IMG/VR virus record: IMGVR_UViG_3300036830_000362
Coordinates: 1-21,186 of that record
Length of the DNA stretch: 21,186 bases
Source: a virus
Direction: 5' to 3' (one strand)
This document shows, piece after piece, positions 13,768 to 19,797 of this stretch. The notes below the pieces were generated by a model. That model worked only from the letters and a program-made list of their open reading frames with translations. It was not told the origin of the DNA and did not search any database. The position numbers and the translations under genes are program-made. The first letter of the stretch is position 1, and each line of letters starts with the position of its first letter.

Positions 13768-14096
13768 GCGGCCTTGGGGATCTCGCGATCTTCGCGGCGC
13801 CGGCGAGACGGCGCAGGGAACTTGATGGGCTGCTTGAGCCACTCGCCGAAAATATTCGGATCGACTTCGTGGTCATCGCATGCGCAGGGCACGCCAACTT
13901 CTTTTCGGTGCGCGTGGATCCACACCGCCAGTCCTTCCTGCGTTTCGGTTCCGGTCATCCAGAACCACTCTTTCTTTGCATTTTTGACATAGCCAACCTG
14001 CGTACCGAGCTCGTCGGCAATTTCGCGCTCATGCAGACCCTCAAGCAGAAGGCGGGCTACGTTCCACAACATCCAGTCTGGGACACGGCGATTCAA
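13764..14096 (-). CDS. Helix-turn-helix DNA-binding protein
   Basis: I choose the TTG at 14096 (MNRRVPDWMLWNVARLLLEG; 110 residues) because it overlaps the upstream stop as TTGA and has GAGG eight bases upstream; a GTG at 14138 would add 14 residues but has no ribosome site. Residues about 12-42 (VARLLLEGLHEREIADELGT, then QVGYVKNAKKEW) read as a LuxR/sigma-region-4 type helix-turn-helix, with 'EIA..LG....YVKN' as turn and recognition helix. A cluster CACDDHEVD follows at about residue 70 and may bind metal. The C-terminus is basic (SRRRREDREIP). It is a likely transcription factor for this operon or the phage, and a candidate partner for nearby inverted repeats. Confidence 0.65.
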   Translation of the reverse strand: MNRRVPDWMLWNVARLLLEGLHEREIADELGTQVGYVKNAKKEWFWMTGTETQEGLAVWIHAHRKEVGVPCACDDHEVDPNIFGEWLKQPIKFPAPSRRRREDREIPKAA

Positions 14097-14269
14097 GCGC
14101 TCGGCCTCAATTCCGGCATCGCCTGCTTGTGCAACCACCAGCCGGCCGCGCGGCTCGCATAGACAGGGTTACACTGCTCGCGCGACTCGCGCAGAAGCTC
14201 GAGGATAAACTTGCGCTCTTCGGGCGTGTACTCGGCCCGCTTGTGCGTGTTGGAGTAGCGGCGTCTCAT
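14093..14269 (-). CDS. 58-residue basic protein of unknown function
   Basis: Read from ATG 14269 it begins MRRRYSNTHKRAEYTPEERK, continues FILELLRESREQCNPVYASR and ends MPELRPSA. The ATG overlaps the upstream stop as ATGA, and its stop overlaps the TTG of the helix-turn-helix gene as TTGA. The protein is basic and largely helical. The TPEERKFILELL stretch looks like the first helix of a small DNA-binding fold, but a full motif is not visible. No family is assigned. Confidence 0.6.
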   Translation of the reverse strand: MRRRYSNTHKRAEYTPEERKFILELLRESREQCNPVYASRAAGWWLHKQAMPELRPSA

Positions 14270-14505
14270 CGCAAAGCCTGAAACAAAACTTCCAATCCCT
14301 TAAATGCCAGAGCGGTGATGATCGCAGTCAGCGCCGTGTTCACGATCTGGGAGCGGCGCAATTTATCTTGCAGCTCGCTTACGTTGCGGATCAGCGCCTG
14401 GTTTACGTCGTGACATTTGCTGAGGCTCTTCTTCAGCCCCGCGATGGAGTTGCGGTCAAATTCCCGGCTCCCGCCCGCTTGGTAGAGGCAGCGAATGTCC
14501 TTCAC
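14266..14505 (-). CDS. Small tail-anchored coiled-coil membrane protein
   Basis: The 79-residue product starts at GTG 14505. Residues about 20-52 are heptad-like (IAGLKKSLSKCHDVNQALIR, NVSELQDKLRRS). Residues about 55-76 form one hydrophobic helix (IVNTALTAIITALAFKGLEV) followed by only a few residues, so the protein is probably anchored by its C-terminal tail. It overlaps the end of the upstream 60-residue gene by 50 bp and the 58-residue gene by ATGA. A coiled coil with one membrane helix recalls small phage lysis-accessory or superinfection proteins, but nothing specific is recognised. The start is uncertain, as only a weak ribosome site is seen. Confidence 0.55.
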   Translation of the reverse strand: MKDIRCLYQAGGSREFDRNSIAGLKKSLSKCHDVNQALIRNVSELQDKLRRSQIVNTALTAIITALAFKGLEVLFQALR

Positions 14506-14638
14506 TGCGCCCGCCGATTTCGTAACCGTCGAAAATCACCAGCGAAAGCAGCATCGTCATCTCCGGCCCAACCGTCCCATCCGTCGTAGCTCTTACGGTC
14601 GCCACGTCGCAGATCGCCAGAATTTCTTCGATCAGCAC
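14456..14638 (-). CDS. Possible 60-residue protein, unknown function
   Basis: From a GTG at 14638, eight bases after the upstream stop, the frame reads MLIEEILAICDVATVRATTD, then VGPEMTMLLSLVIFDGYEIG. I prefer it to the overlapping frame 14502-14642, because counting third codon positions by hand gives about 71% G/C here against about 43% there, and the genes around have G/C-rich third positions. The product looks like a compact helical protein. No ribosome site is visible, so the gene call is modest. Confidence 0.4.
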   Translation of the reverse strand: MLIEEILAICDVATVRATTDGTVGPEMTMLLSLVIFDGYEIGGRSEGHSLPLPSGREPGI

Positions 14639-14645
14639 GCATGGC

Positions 14646-15026
14646 TCAGGCGGGAAGTTGCTGCACCAATTCCAAGGGTGTGCCGAAGTAGGCGATGGCG
14701 CGTGCCGTAGCAACCAATCGGCCGCGATCTCGCCGTGTGCTCATCCCTTTTATCGGGTCATCGAAGCGACTGTTCCCAACTTCCAGCGGTGGAAGCGGAC
14801 AGGGCCGTGGCCGCGCAAGTTTCTCCAAGGCTTCCGGCGCGGCGACTACGAGCTGCTGACCCGAATAGAGAAAGGCCCGGCAGACAATACCTTTCGCGGG
14901 ATTGTCGCGGTCCACCCAGTCGGCGCGTCCGTTTTCTACTTCTCCGGATGCGTAGGTCAGACTTTTGCGCTGGATGGGGCTATCGATCGCGGGGTTGGAC
15001 CCGCGGCTGAACACACGAACTCTCAT
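14646..15026 (-). CDS. Phage protein of unknown function (126 residues)
   Basis: The frame begins MRVRVFSRGSNPAIDSPIQR and is the first gene of the minus-strand micro-gene operon. It has mixed composition, with an aliphatic middle (AKGIVCRAFLYSGQQLVVAA, then PEALEKLARPRP) and a basic C-terminal third (GMSTRRDRGRLVATARAIAY). No Shine-Dalgarno precedes ATG 15026; a GTG four codons later, preceded by GAGAG, is an alternative start. There is no signal peptide, membrane segment or known catalytic motif. Identity as a gene rests on length, codon use and its place at the head of the overlapping series. Confidence 0.5.
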   Translation of the reverse strand: MRVRVFSRGSNPAIDSPIQRKSLTYASGEVENGRADWVDRDNPAKGIVCRAFLYSGQQLVVAAPEALEKLARPRPCPLPPLEVGNSRFDDPIKGMSTRRDRGRLVATARAIAYFGTPLELVQQLPA

Positions 15027-15144
15027 GGAAGGGGATACCGCAATTGGCAGAGATTTTGCGCTCTCGCGGGCGCTGGCACTACGGAAGGGCGGAGACTGGC
15101 GATGTAGTTCGGGCGTCAGAGACGCGGCGATTTAGGGTCACTGT

Positions 15145-15189
15145 CCGCCGCCCGTTGCAGTCCGAGGATGGATGCGGAACGGGCGGCGG
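15145..15189 (-). terminator. Long perfect hairpin, possible terminator without a T tract
   Basis: CCGCCGCCCGTT (15145-15156) and AACGGGCGGCGG (15178-15189) form a perfect 12-bp stem around a 21-base loop. No T run follows. The arm GAACGGGCGG is repeated at 15211-15220, so a second pairing is possible. Downstream of the GloVer gene it may act as a back-up terminator. Confidence 0.45.
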
Positions 15190-15213
15190 CGCAAGTTACC
15201 GAGGTGCTGTGAA

Positions 15214-15232
15214 CGGGCGGGGGAAGCGCCCG
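15214..15232 (-). terminator. Hairpin just after the GloVer gene
   Basis: CGGGCG (15214-15219) pairs with CGCCCG (15227-15232) around a 7-base loop, eight bases beyond the stop of the minus-strand GloVer gene. On the minus strand only TT follows, so it is at best a weak intrinsic terminator. Confidence 0.4.
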
Positions 15233-15239
15233 AATCAGC

Positions 15240-16472
15240 TCATTGAGGCGTTAATTTGAAGACGGCGCCCTGTCCGAAGGTCCCGCCCTCAGAGAGCGTT
15301 CCATAGAAATTCCCCTGCGCATCGCGGATTACGCCCCCGGTCGGATGCCAGCCGTCGCTGGTGGTGCCTTCGTTCGGGAAGCTGTAGAGTAAGGTCTCTT
15401 TCTCGGTGCCTGGGTTGTAGCCGAAGACGACCCCGCCGCCGCCGCAGTTGCAGATTGGGTCGATGAAAGCTCCGCCTTCGCGCATCGTTCCGTACAAAAT
15501 GCCGCTTGAGAACATCAGCGGTCCCTGCGGATTCCACCCTTGCGCGCTGTCGCTCTGGCAGTCGGTGCAGAACCAGGTGTTGCGAAAGACGCGCCGACCT
15601 GGGCTCACGCGCCAGATACCCACGCCGATCTGACGAAAGCCGGTCAGTCCGCCAAAGAAATCTCCAGACGTGCTCCGGGTGAAGTAACTTTCGCCGGCGA
15701 AGGTGCCCTTGTCGATAGGAGTCAGCGCGAGTGGGGTATACTTGCGAGCCGCTGTCAATTCAAACAGCGTGCCTCCGACCCCGCTAAAAGCAGTGCCGAA
15801 AGTGTTGCCTTGTCCGTCGCGCATGATGTTCCAGCTTGGGGTGGTGCCGCCGCCAGCCAGGCCGTAAAACTCGAACAGCACCGAATACGTACCGGCGCTC
15901 GTGATTTTGAACAAATTGCCGCAGCCGGACAGAACTCCGCCGATGAGACATGGGTTCGTTTGCCGCCCGCCCTGCGAGGTTGCGCCGTAAATGTTTCCCT
16001 GGCCGTCGAGAAGCAGAGGCGTCAGTGGAATCTGCCCATCCAATCCCGTACATCCGGAAATTTGGAAGCAGTCCCCGCCGAACTGGTGCAGGACGGTGTA
16101 GTTGCCCTGGGTGTCGATTTTGTAGACCAACCCGACCAGCATCGTTCCGCCCGCGCTAGTAGTGCCATACAAATTGCCGGCGGCGTCGAGGGTCACGCCG
16201 GTCATCGGGAATTTGCCGTTGTCTCCGCAGTCGAAGTTGTAGAGCACGGTCTGGGTTCCGTCAGTTGTGAGTTTGAATACAGTGCCGCAGTTGAATTGCC
16301 CACCGGCCAAGGTTGTTCCATATAAGTTGCCGGCGCCGTCGAAGGCGAGACCGCCCACGGGCTCGGCGCCCTCTCCTGGCGCGAAGCTGTAAAGCAGGGA
16401 TTCGTTGTTGGTCTGGGCGAAGGTGTATCGGCCAAGGCACACCAGCAGAAAATAGAGTGCAAATCTCTTCAT
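15240..16472 (-). CDS. Exported GloVer-repeat protein (beta-propeller-like), likely moron
   Basis: From ATG 16472 (AGGAG five bases upstream) the 410-residue product starts with a signal peptide (MKRFALYFLLVCLGRYTFAQ). The rest is built of repeats of the form 'G...D..GNLYGTT..GG....G.VFK....G..TVLY.F'. I count about seven, for example GLAFDGAGNLYGTTLAGG, GVTLDAAGNLYGTTSAGG, LLLDGQGNIYGATSQGG and GVIRDAQGNFYGTLSEGG. This is the GloVer (Gloeobacter/Verrucomicrobia) repeat, common in secreted proteins of Acidobacteriota. Seven repeats would suit a seven-bladed propeller. The function of the family is not known; binding at the cell surface is possible. The gene has its own ribosome site and downstream hairpins and is unlike phage genes, so it is probably host-derived cargo expressed from the prophage. 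Confidence 0.8.
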   Translation of the reverse strand: MKRFALYFLLVCLGRYTFAQTNNESLLYSFAPGEGAEPVGGLAFDGAGNLYGTTLAGGQFNCGTVFKLTTDGTQTVLYNFDCGDNGKFPMTGVTLDAAGNLYGTTSAGGTMLVGLVYKIDTQGNYTVLHQFGGDCFQISGCTGLDGQIPLTPLLLDGQGNIYGATSQGGRQTNPCLIGGVLSGCGNLFKITSAGTYSVLFEFYGLAGGGTTPSWNIMRDGQGNTFGTAFSGVGGTLFELTAARKYTPLALTPIDKGTFAGESYFTRSTSGDFFGGLTGFRQIGVGIWRVSPGRRVFRNTWFCTDCQSDSAQGWNPQGPLMFSSGILYGTMREGGAFIDPICNCGGGGVVFGYNPGTEKETLLYSFPNEGTTSDGWHPTGGVIRDAQGNFYGTLSEGGTFGQGAVFKLTPQ

Positions 16473-16588
16473 AATTGCTCCTGAGAGAACGAAGTTTGCG
16501 GGGGAAGCCCTGGGGTCTGAAACAAAAATCTCTGATCGTCTATGTCGCGGTTGCGCCGCGCGAGTGTACAACGGGTCCCGGCCCGCCG

Positions 16589-16834
16589 TCATCGTGAACG
16601 TTTTTGCAGCTTCTTCTTGCGTTCCATCTGCGCTGCCAGCTTCTTCAGCTTCTTGGTGCCCTCATCGATCACGGCCTTGGTTTCGGCCGTCTTCTTTTCC
16701 AATTTGGCCCAGCGAGCCTGCACGGCCTTCCGCGCCGCTTCCGAGCGCTGTTCTTTCGTTAGATTCTTTGCTCGAGCCTGCCCGCCGGAACGGGCAATCC
16801 TAGCTTTGTATTCTTCGAGAGATTCGGGTGCCAT
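16589..16834 (-). CDS. Small basic helical protein, possible DNA-binding protein
   Basis: The 81-residue product contains ARSGGQARAKNLTKEQRSEA, then ARKAVQARWAKLEKK, a widespread short motif ('GG.aRA..L..e.R...A.kA..aRW'), and a long Lys-rich helix (EGTKKLKKLAAQMERKKKLQ). It is strongly basic and probably helical throughout. The motif family has no function that I know; nucleic-acid binding is plausible. The ATG at 16834 has no Shine-Dalgarno, and the predicted leftward -10 box ends six bases before it, so the mRNA may be leaderless. It is the first leftward gene opposite the early operon, the place where phages often keep a regulator. Confidence 0.65.
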   Translation of the reverse strand: MAPESLEEYKARIARSGGQARAKNLTKEQRSEAARKAVQARWAKLEKKTAETKAVIDEGTKKLKKLAAQMERKKKLQKRSR

Positions 16835-16840
16835 GCGGGG

Positions 16841-16869
16841 ACAATAACAAAAAACTACGTACTAAGCAA
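16841..16869 (-). promoter_or_regulatory. Candidate leftward promoter with an operator half-site in its spacer
   Basis: On the minus strand TTGCTT (16864-16869) and TATTGT (16841-16846) are separated by 17 bp, each matching four of six consensus bases. The half-site TACGTACTAAG (16856-16866) overlaps the -35 box and spacer. The start site would fall at or beside ATG 16834. Confidence 0.45.
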
Positions 16870-16877
16870 GAATTATC

Positions 16878-16906
16878 TTGACATACGTACTAAGTACGTA
16901 TAGATT
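16878..16906 (+). promoter_or_regulatory. Candidate rightward early promoter
   Basis: A perfect TTGACA -35 box (16878-16883) is followed by a 17-bp spacer and TAGATT (16901-16906; four of six). TATAGA at 16899 with a 15-bp spacer is an alternative. The early genes start at 16940 after GGAGGAG. The whole spacer is the palindrome described at 16884-16900. Confidence 0.65.
16884..16900. promoter_or_regulatory. 17-bp palindromic operator in the early promoter spacer
   Basis: TACGTACTAAGTACGTA is a perfect dyad with 8-bp arms and a single central base. It exactly fills the space between the -35 and -10 boxes of the rightward promoter. The left arm plus centre (TACGTACTAAG) recurs as a direct copy at 16856-16866, 28 bp away. 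This is the geometry of a dimeric repressor site, and binding would block RNA polymerase. The repressor is not identified. Confidence 0.7.
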
Positions 16907-16939
16907 GTATTCACGCTCGACGGAGGAGCGGAAAGCAAA

Positions 16940-17167
16940 ATGACGATCGAAGAAAAACTCGAAGCACTCACTCAAACGGTGGAGCTGTTGGCTGGAATGC
17001 AGAAAACCAACGAAGAACAGATCGCCAAACTCACGGGAAGCGTCTTCCAGTTGCTCGAACACGCCGAGCAGACGCAGGATGCAATCTCGAAGCTCGGCCA
17101 TAACTCGAACGTGATGTTCGACGCCTTGCAGAATCACGAAAGCCGCATCAGCACTCTGGAAGGTTAA
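16940..17167 (+). CDS. Small coiled-coil protein, first early gene
   Basis: The 75-residue product is almost entirely heptad-patterned: MTIEEKLEALTQTVELLAGM, then KTNEEQIAKLTGSVFQLLEH and AISKLGHNSNVMFDALQNHE. It is acidic and should form a coiled-coil dimer or trimer. GGAGGAG lies 11 bases before the ATG, and the gene follows the palindromic promoter. No family is recognised. Possible roles include an inhibitor or oligomerisation partner, but the sequence does not decide. Confidence 0.7.
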   Translation: MTIEEKLEALTQTVELLAGMQKTNEEQIAKLTGSVFQLLEHAEQTQDAISKLGHNSNVMFDALQNHESRISTLEG

Positions 17168-17171
17168 CCTT

Positions 17172-17214
17172 TAGCCGCCCCGAGTAGGCGTTCGACGCGC
17201 CTGCTCGGGGCTAA
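17172..17214 (+). terminator. Strong intergenic hairpin after the coiled-coil gene, no T tract
   Basis: CCCCGAGTAGGCG (17178-17190) pairs with CGCCTGCTCGGGG (17198-17210), a 13-bp stem with one G-T wobble and a 7-base loop. Outer TTAGC and GCTAA can extend it past a small bulge. CCAAAT follows, so it is not a classical terminator and may act as an attenuator or protect the upstream mRNA. Confidence 0.45.
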
Positions 17215-17241
17215 CCAAATCAGGAAACGGAGATTCCCAAA

Positions 17242-17427
17242 ATGGCTGCACCCACTCTACCAGTAACCCCGTCCGGCATTTCCGCAAGCTACCAGCAACT
17301 CGTCCTCGAACATCTTCGCCTGGTCAACTCCGCCTATGCCGCGGTCGCCTATCTGAACATGGGCGAAGTCAGCAAAGCCCAAGACGCGCTCCAGGGCGCG
17401 ATCGCCGACGTCGAAGGGAGTCACTAA
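17242..17427 (+). CDS. Small protein of unknown function (61 residues)
   Basis: The product begins MAAPTLPVTPSGISASYQQL, then continues VLEHLRLVNSAYAAVAYLNM and GEVSKAQDALQGAIADVEGS. After a Pro/Ser-rich start it appears to be two helices, arranged like a single TPR-style hairpin. GGAG lies nine bases before the ATG. The next gene starts one base after its stop, so it is probably translated with the annealing-protein candidate. Confidence 0.65.
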   Translation: MAAPTLPVTPSGISASYQQLVLEHLRLVNSAYAAVAYLNMGEVSKAQDALQGAIADVEGSH

Positions 17428-17428
17428 C

Positions 17429-18163
17429 ATGGCAACGCAACCGATGAATTCCGCCGAAGTTATTCAGCCCTCCGACCTTCACCACATCGCGCTTCGCCAA
17501 CCGGAACCGATGCAACTTGCCATGTCCCGCGCTCCGGAGATCGTCCTGGCCGAAGCCGCGACGGCCGCCAAGGCGCTCCGCGAAGTGATCGAATCGAAGC
17601 CGACCAAATGCGTGATTAACGGCAAGACGTTTTTGCAGTTCGAGGACTGGCAGACGCTCGGCCGCTTCTACGGAGTCACCGTGGCTGCGCGGGAAACCAC
17701 GTACATCGAACAGGGCCGCGTGCGTGGGTACGAATGCCACGCCGAAGCGATCCGCGCCGATGGCCAGGTCATCTCCGCCGCGCAAGCCATGTGCCTGGAC
17801 GACGAATCGAAGTGGAGCGACAAGCCGCTGTTCCAGCTCCGCTCGATGGCGCAGACCCGCGCCCAGGCGAAAGCGCTCCGCAACGTTCTCGCGTGGGTTG
17901 TGGTCATGGCCGGATACGCGCCAACTCCCGCCGAGGAGATGGACGGCAAGACTAGCAACTCGATCGCTCCGCGGGGGCAGTACACGCCGATGCCGCAGGA
18001 TCGCGTCCGCAAGCTTTGCTTCGAGATCGCCGGATCGGCGAGCTTGCCCGAACTTCGCGCCCGCTATTTCTCCGCAGGGAACGAAGCCAAGAAGTTCAAC
18101 GACCGCCAGGCGCTCGACGCCTTCATCGCTGCCAAGGATGAGAGAAAGGCGAAGCTGCAATGA
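17429..18163 (+). CDS. Candidate single-strand annealing protein (recombinase partner of the exonuclease)
   Basis: The 244-residue product overlaps the following exonuclease gene as ATGA. Its core runs KCVINGKTFLQFEDWQTLGR (about 60-79), FYGVTVAARETTYIE, YECHAEAIRADGQVISAAQA, and then SMAQTRAQAKALRNVLAWVV (about 139-158) with MAGYAPTPAEEM. I have seen the 'FLQFEDWQTLGRFYG' and 'MAQTRA.AKALRN...WVV.LAG' pair in unannotated phage and actinobacterial proteins. A beta-rich core followed by a TRAxxxAL helix recalls Rad52/Erf-like annealing proteins, and phage exonucleases of this type are normally paired with one. The C-terminal 55 residues are a helical domain (DRVRKLCFEIAGSASLPELR). The function is inferred from context and loose pattern, not shown. 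Confidence 0.5.
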   Translation: MATQPMNSAEVIQPSDLHHIALRQPEPMQLAMSRAPEIVLAEAATAAKALREVIESKPTKCVINGKTFLQFEDWQTLGRFYGVTVAARETTYIEQGRVRGYECHAEAIRADGQVISAAQAMCLDDESKWSDKPLFQLRSMAQTRAQAKALRNVLAWVVVMAGYAPTPAEEMDGKTSNSIAPRGQYTPMPQDRVRKLCFEIAGSASLPELRARYFSAGNEAKKFNDRQALDAFIAAKDERKAKLQ

Positions 18164-18852
18164 CGACGCCTGGCCTTTACCTTGACGTGCAGCAGGGAAC
18201 TCCGGAGTGGCTGCAAGCTCGCTGCGGACTTCCCACTGCCTCCCGCGCCGCCGACATCATCGCGATGCTGAAAAGCGGCAAGGGCGAACGCTCGGAACGC
18301 CGCGACTATCGCGCCGAAGTGATCTGCGAGATCCTCACCGGGAACCCGTACCCTCGCCGGGTCACGCCGGAGATGCAGTGGGGCATCGACCACGAAGCCG
18401 ATGCCCGCGTGGCCTACGAACTCCAGTGCGGCGTGCTGGTCGATACCTGCGGGTTCGTGTTGCATCCGGAAGTGGATCGCTTCGGCGCTTCGCCGGACGG
18501 CCTGGTGGGCGACGATGGGCAGATTCAAATCAAGTGCCCGACGTCGGCCACGCATCTGGAATACTGGCGTTCTGGCGTCGTGCCGATCGAGCACATGCCG
18601 CAGATGCTGGCGGAGATGAGCTGCACCGGACGCGACTGGTGCGATTTCGTGAGCTACGATCCGCGGATGCCCGAGCACCTGCAATTGTTCGTGAAGCGCT
18701 TCGAGCGCAACGACCAGCACATCGCAATTCTCGAAAAGGAAGTGCGGCACTTCAACGCGGAGATCGACCAGGTCCTAGCGGGCCTGCCTGGGAAACCGCA
18801 AGCCATCGCCGAAGTGCTGGAATGGCCGAATGCAGACGAAACCGATTTTTAA
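18160..18852 (+). CDS. YqaJ / lambda-exonuclease family recombinase nuclease
   Basis: The 230-residue product has the ordered motifs of lambda-type exonucleases: QQGTPEWLQARCGLPTASRA (residues 11-30), EMQWGIDHEADARVAYE (71-87, with the helix Glu at 79), GASPDGLVGDDGQIQIKCP (109-127) and, further on, HMPQMLAEMSCTGRDWCDFV (145-164). Asp113 and Lys125 are the expected metal-site residues, but the acidic residue two before the lysine, normally Glu, is Gln123 (codon CAA at 18526-18528). The enzyme would resect double-stranded ends 5' to 3' and hand the strand to the annealing protein encoded just before it. About 230 residues is the family size. The start overlaps the previous stop as ATGA. The Gln may reduce activity. 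Confidence 0.85.
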   Translation: MTTPGLYLDVQQGTPEWLQARCGLPTASRAADIIAMLKSGKGERSERRDYRAEVICEILTGNPYPRRVTPEMQWGIDHEADARVAYELQCGVLVDTCGFVLHPEVDRFGASPDGLVGDDGQIQIKCPTSATHLEYWRSGVVPIEHMPQMLAEMSCTGRDWCDFVSYDPRMPEHLQLFVKRFERNDQHIAILEKEVRHFNAEIDQVLAGLPGKPQAIAEVLEWPNADETDF

Positions 18853-18884
18853 GTTTGCGAGCCGTTGTTCCTCCGTCGCAAAAA

Positions 18885-18922
18885 CCCGGCCGCGTTCTTC
18901 GTAGAGTGGGAACGCGGCCGGG
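18885..18922 (-). terminator. Perfect 13-bp hairpin with a T tract on the minus strand
   Basis: CCCGGCCGCGTTC (18885-18897) pairs perfectly with 18910-18922 around a 12-base loop. On the minus strand TTTTT follows the stem directly, as in a Rho-independent terminator for leftward transcripts. On the plus strand no T tract follows. It lies between the exonuclease and the next early gene and could stop leftward readthrough into the early operon. Confidence 0.6.
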
Positions 18923-18955
18923 GAAATTACCAACTTTGAATTTCAGGAGATGACT

Positions 18956-19441
18956 ATGTTTCGATCTGAAGCACAGCAGTGTCAGGCAATCCGCGTTCTG
19001 CTTTCTTCCCTTAATCTGCAACATCTGTGGACTGAAAAAGGGCCGACTCGCAAGGCGTGCGACTACCTTGAACGCTCACCGCTTTCGCATGGCGAACAGA
19101 TCATGCTGCGTTGCGCCTTCGATTTCTGGAACGGCGAAGGCAAGGTGCTGCTCTATCGCGATCTGTTGGGGACGCTCGACGCGGCTCGACTCGAAAGCGT
19201 TCTAACTCTCGCTTCAGCCGCAAGCGCCGGGATGGAAGCCGTGGATCAGTGGATGGTCGGCCAACAAATACGCGACCGCCAAGCCGCTGCCAATAACGAA
19301 CTACTGCTCGCGCTGGTAGAACTCACTTCGGCTGTGCAAGATGGCCTTCGCCGTCACGCTGCTGGCGATCCAAACGCAATCGCTTCCAATCTAATTTCCG
19401 CGACGCTCGATCAAGCACTGAAAGCGATCATCAAACATTGA
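18956..19441 (+). CDS. Early phage protein of unknown function with a 'FDFWNG' motif
   Basis: I start at ATG 18956 with AGGAG six bases upstream; the ATG two codons earlier touches the ribosome site. The 161-residue product holds LERSPLSHGEQIMLRCAFDF, then WNGEGKVLLYRDLLGTLDAA and RLESVLTLASAASAG. The 'LS..eq.mL..AFD.WNG.G' pattern is one I recall from uncharacterised proteins of high-GC bacteria and phages. The rest is helical with a Leu-rich region (NNELLLALVELTSAVQDGLR). There is no nuclease or kinase motif. Its stop overlaps the start of the HNH gene as TTGA. Confidence 0.7.
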   Translation: MFRSEAQQCQAIRVLLSSLNLQHLWTEKGPTRKACDYLERSPLSHGEQIMLRCAFDFWNGEGKVLLYRDLLGTLDAARLESVLTLASAASAGMEAVDQWMVGQQIRDRQAAANNELLLALVELTSAVQDGLRRHAAGDPNAIASNLISATLDQALKAIIKH

Positions 19442-19797
19442 TCCGCCGCCGCCCCATCCCGCGCACCGCCTACCACTGGCACCCGGAGCCGAAACCAGCC
19501 AGCCTGCGTTTCGAACTGCTCTGCAACGGAGCTGTGCGCCGTTACCCGGATGGAAGGGAAGTGTGCCAGGACAACGCCGCCGGATGGCGCGAGTACAAGC
19601 GCCGCGTACAAGTGATGGTGCAACGCCAGAGATACCGCTGCTGCCTCTGTAAACGCCGTTTAAGCGCGTCCGATGCCACGTTTGAACATCAGAGGCGCCG
19701 AGGCATGCACGCAGCCTTTAGAGACGACCGAATCGCGAAAGACGGGCAGGAGTGGAACGGGGCGGCGCACTGGGTGTGTAACCACGAGAAGGGCTAG
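19438..19797 (+). CDS. HNH-type endonuclease
   Basis: The 119-residue product begins at TTG 19438, overlapping the previous stop (TTGA). The C-terminal half carries a compact HNH/zinc motif: RYRCCLCKRRLSASDATFEH (65-84, the conserved EH at 83-84), HAAFRDDRIAKDG (91-103), then NGAAHWVCNHEKG (107-119), with Asn107 and the CN..KG ending typical of HNH proteins in which a CxxC pair helps bind zinc. The N-terminal 60 residues are basic and include PKPASLRFELLCNGAVRRYP. It could nick DNA in recombination or replication. It ends four bases into the convergent gene (shared CTAG). Confidence 0.75.
   Translation: MIRRRPIPRTAYHWHPEPKPASLRFELLCNGAVRRYPDGREVCQDNAAGWREYKRRVQVMVQRQRYRCCLCKRRLSASDATFEHQRRRGMHAAFRDDRIAKDGQEWNGAAHWVCNHEKG

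Larger units (their letters stand above)
15027..15239. other. 213-bp gap with two GC-rich hairpins, no supported gene
   Basis: The gap holds the hairpins at 15145-15189 and 15214-15232. A plus-strand frame from a TTG at 15044 has no ribosome site and Arg/Gly-rich content, so I do not call it. The promoter for the micro-gene operon should lie in or near this stretch, but I see no convincing boxes. Confidence 0.5.

Noticed and set aside
14502-14642. 46-codon frame ending in a GTGA overlap with 14266-14505
   Set aside because: Third-position G/C is about 43% against 71% in the competing frame, and the product is Arg/Asp/Gly-rich like a shadow; the overlap could be chance. Not fully excluded.
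16862-17137. Minus-strand frame of 91 codons opposite the coiled-coil gene
   Set aside because: It crosses the palindromic promoter and mirrors a gene with a good ribosome site.
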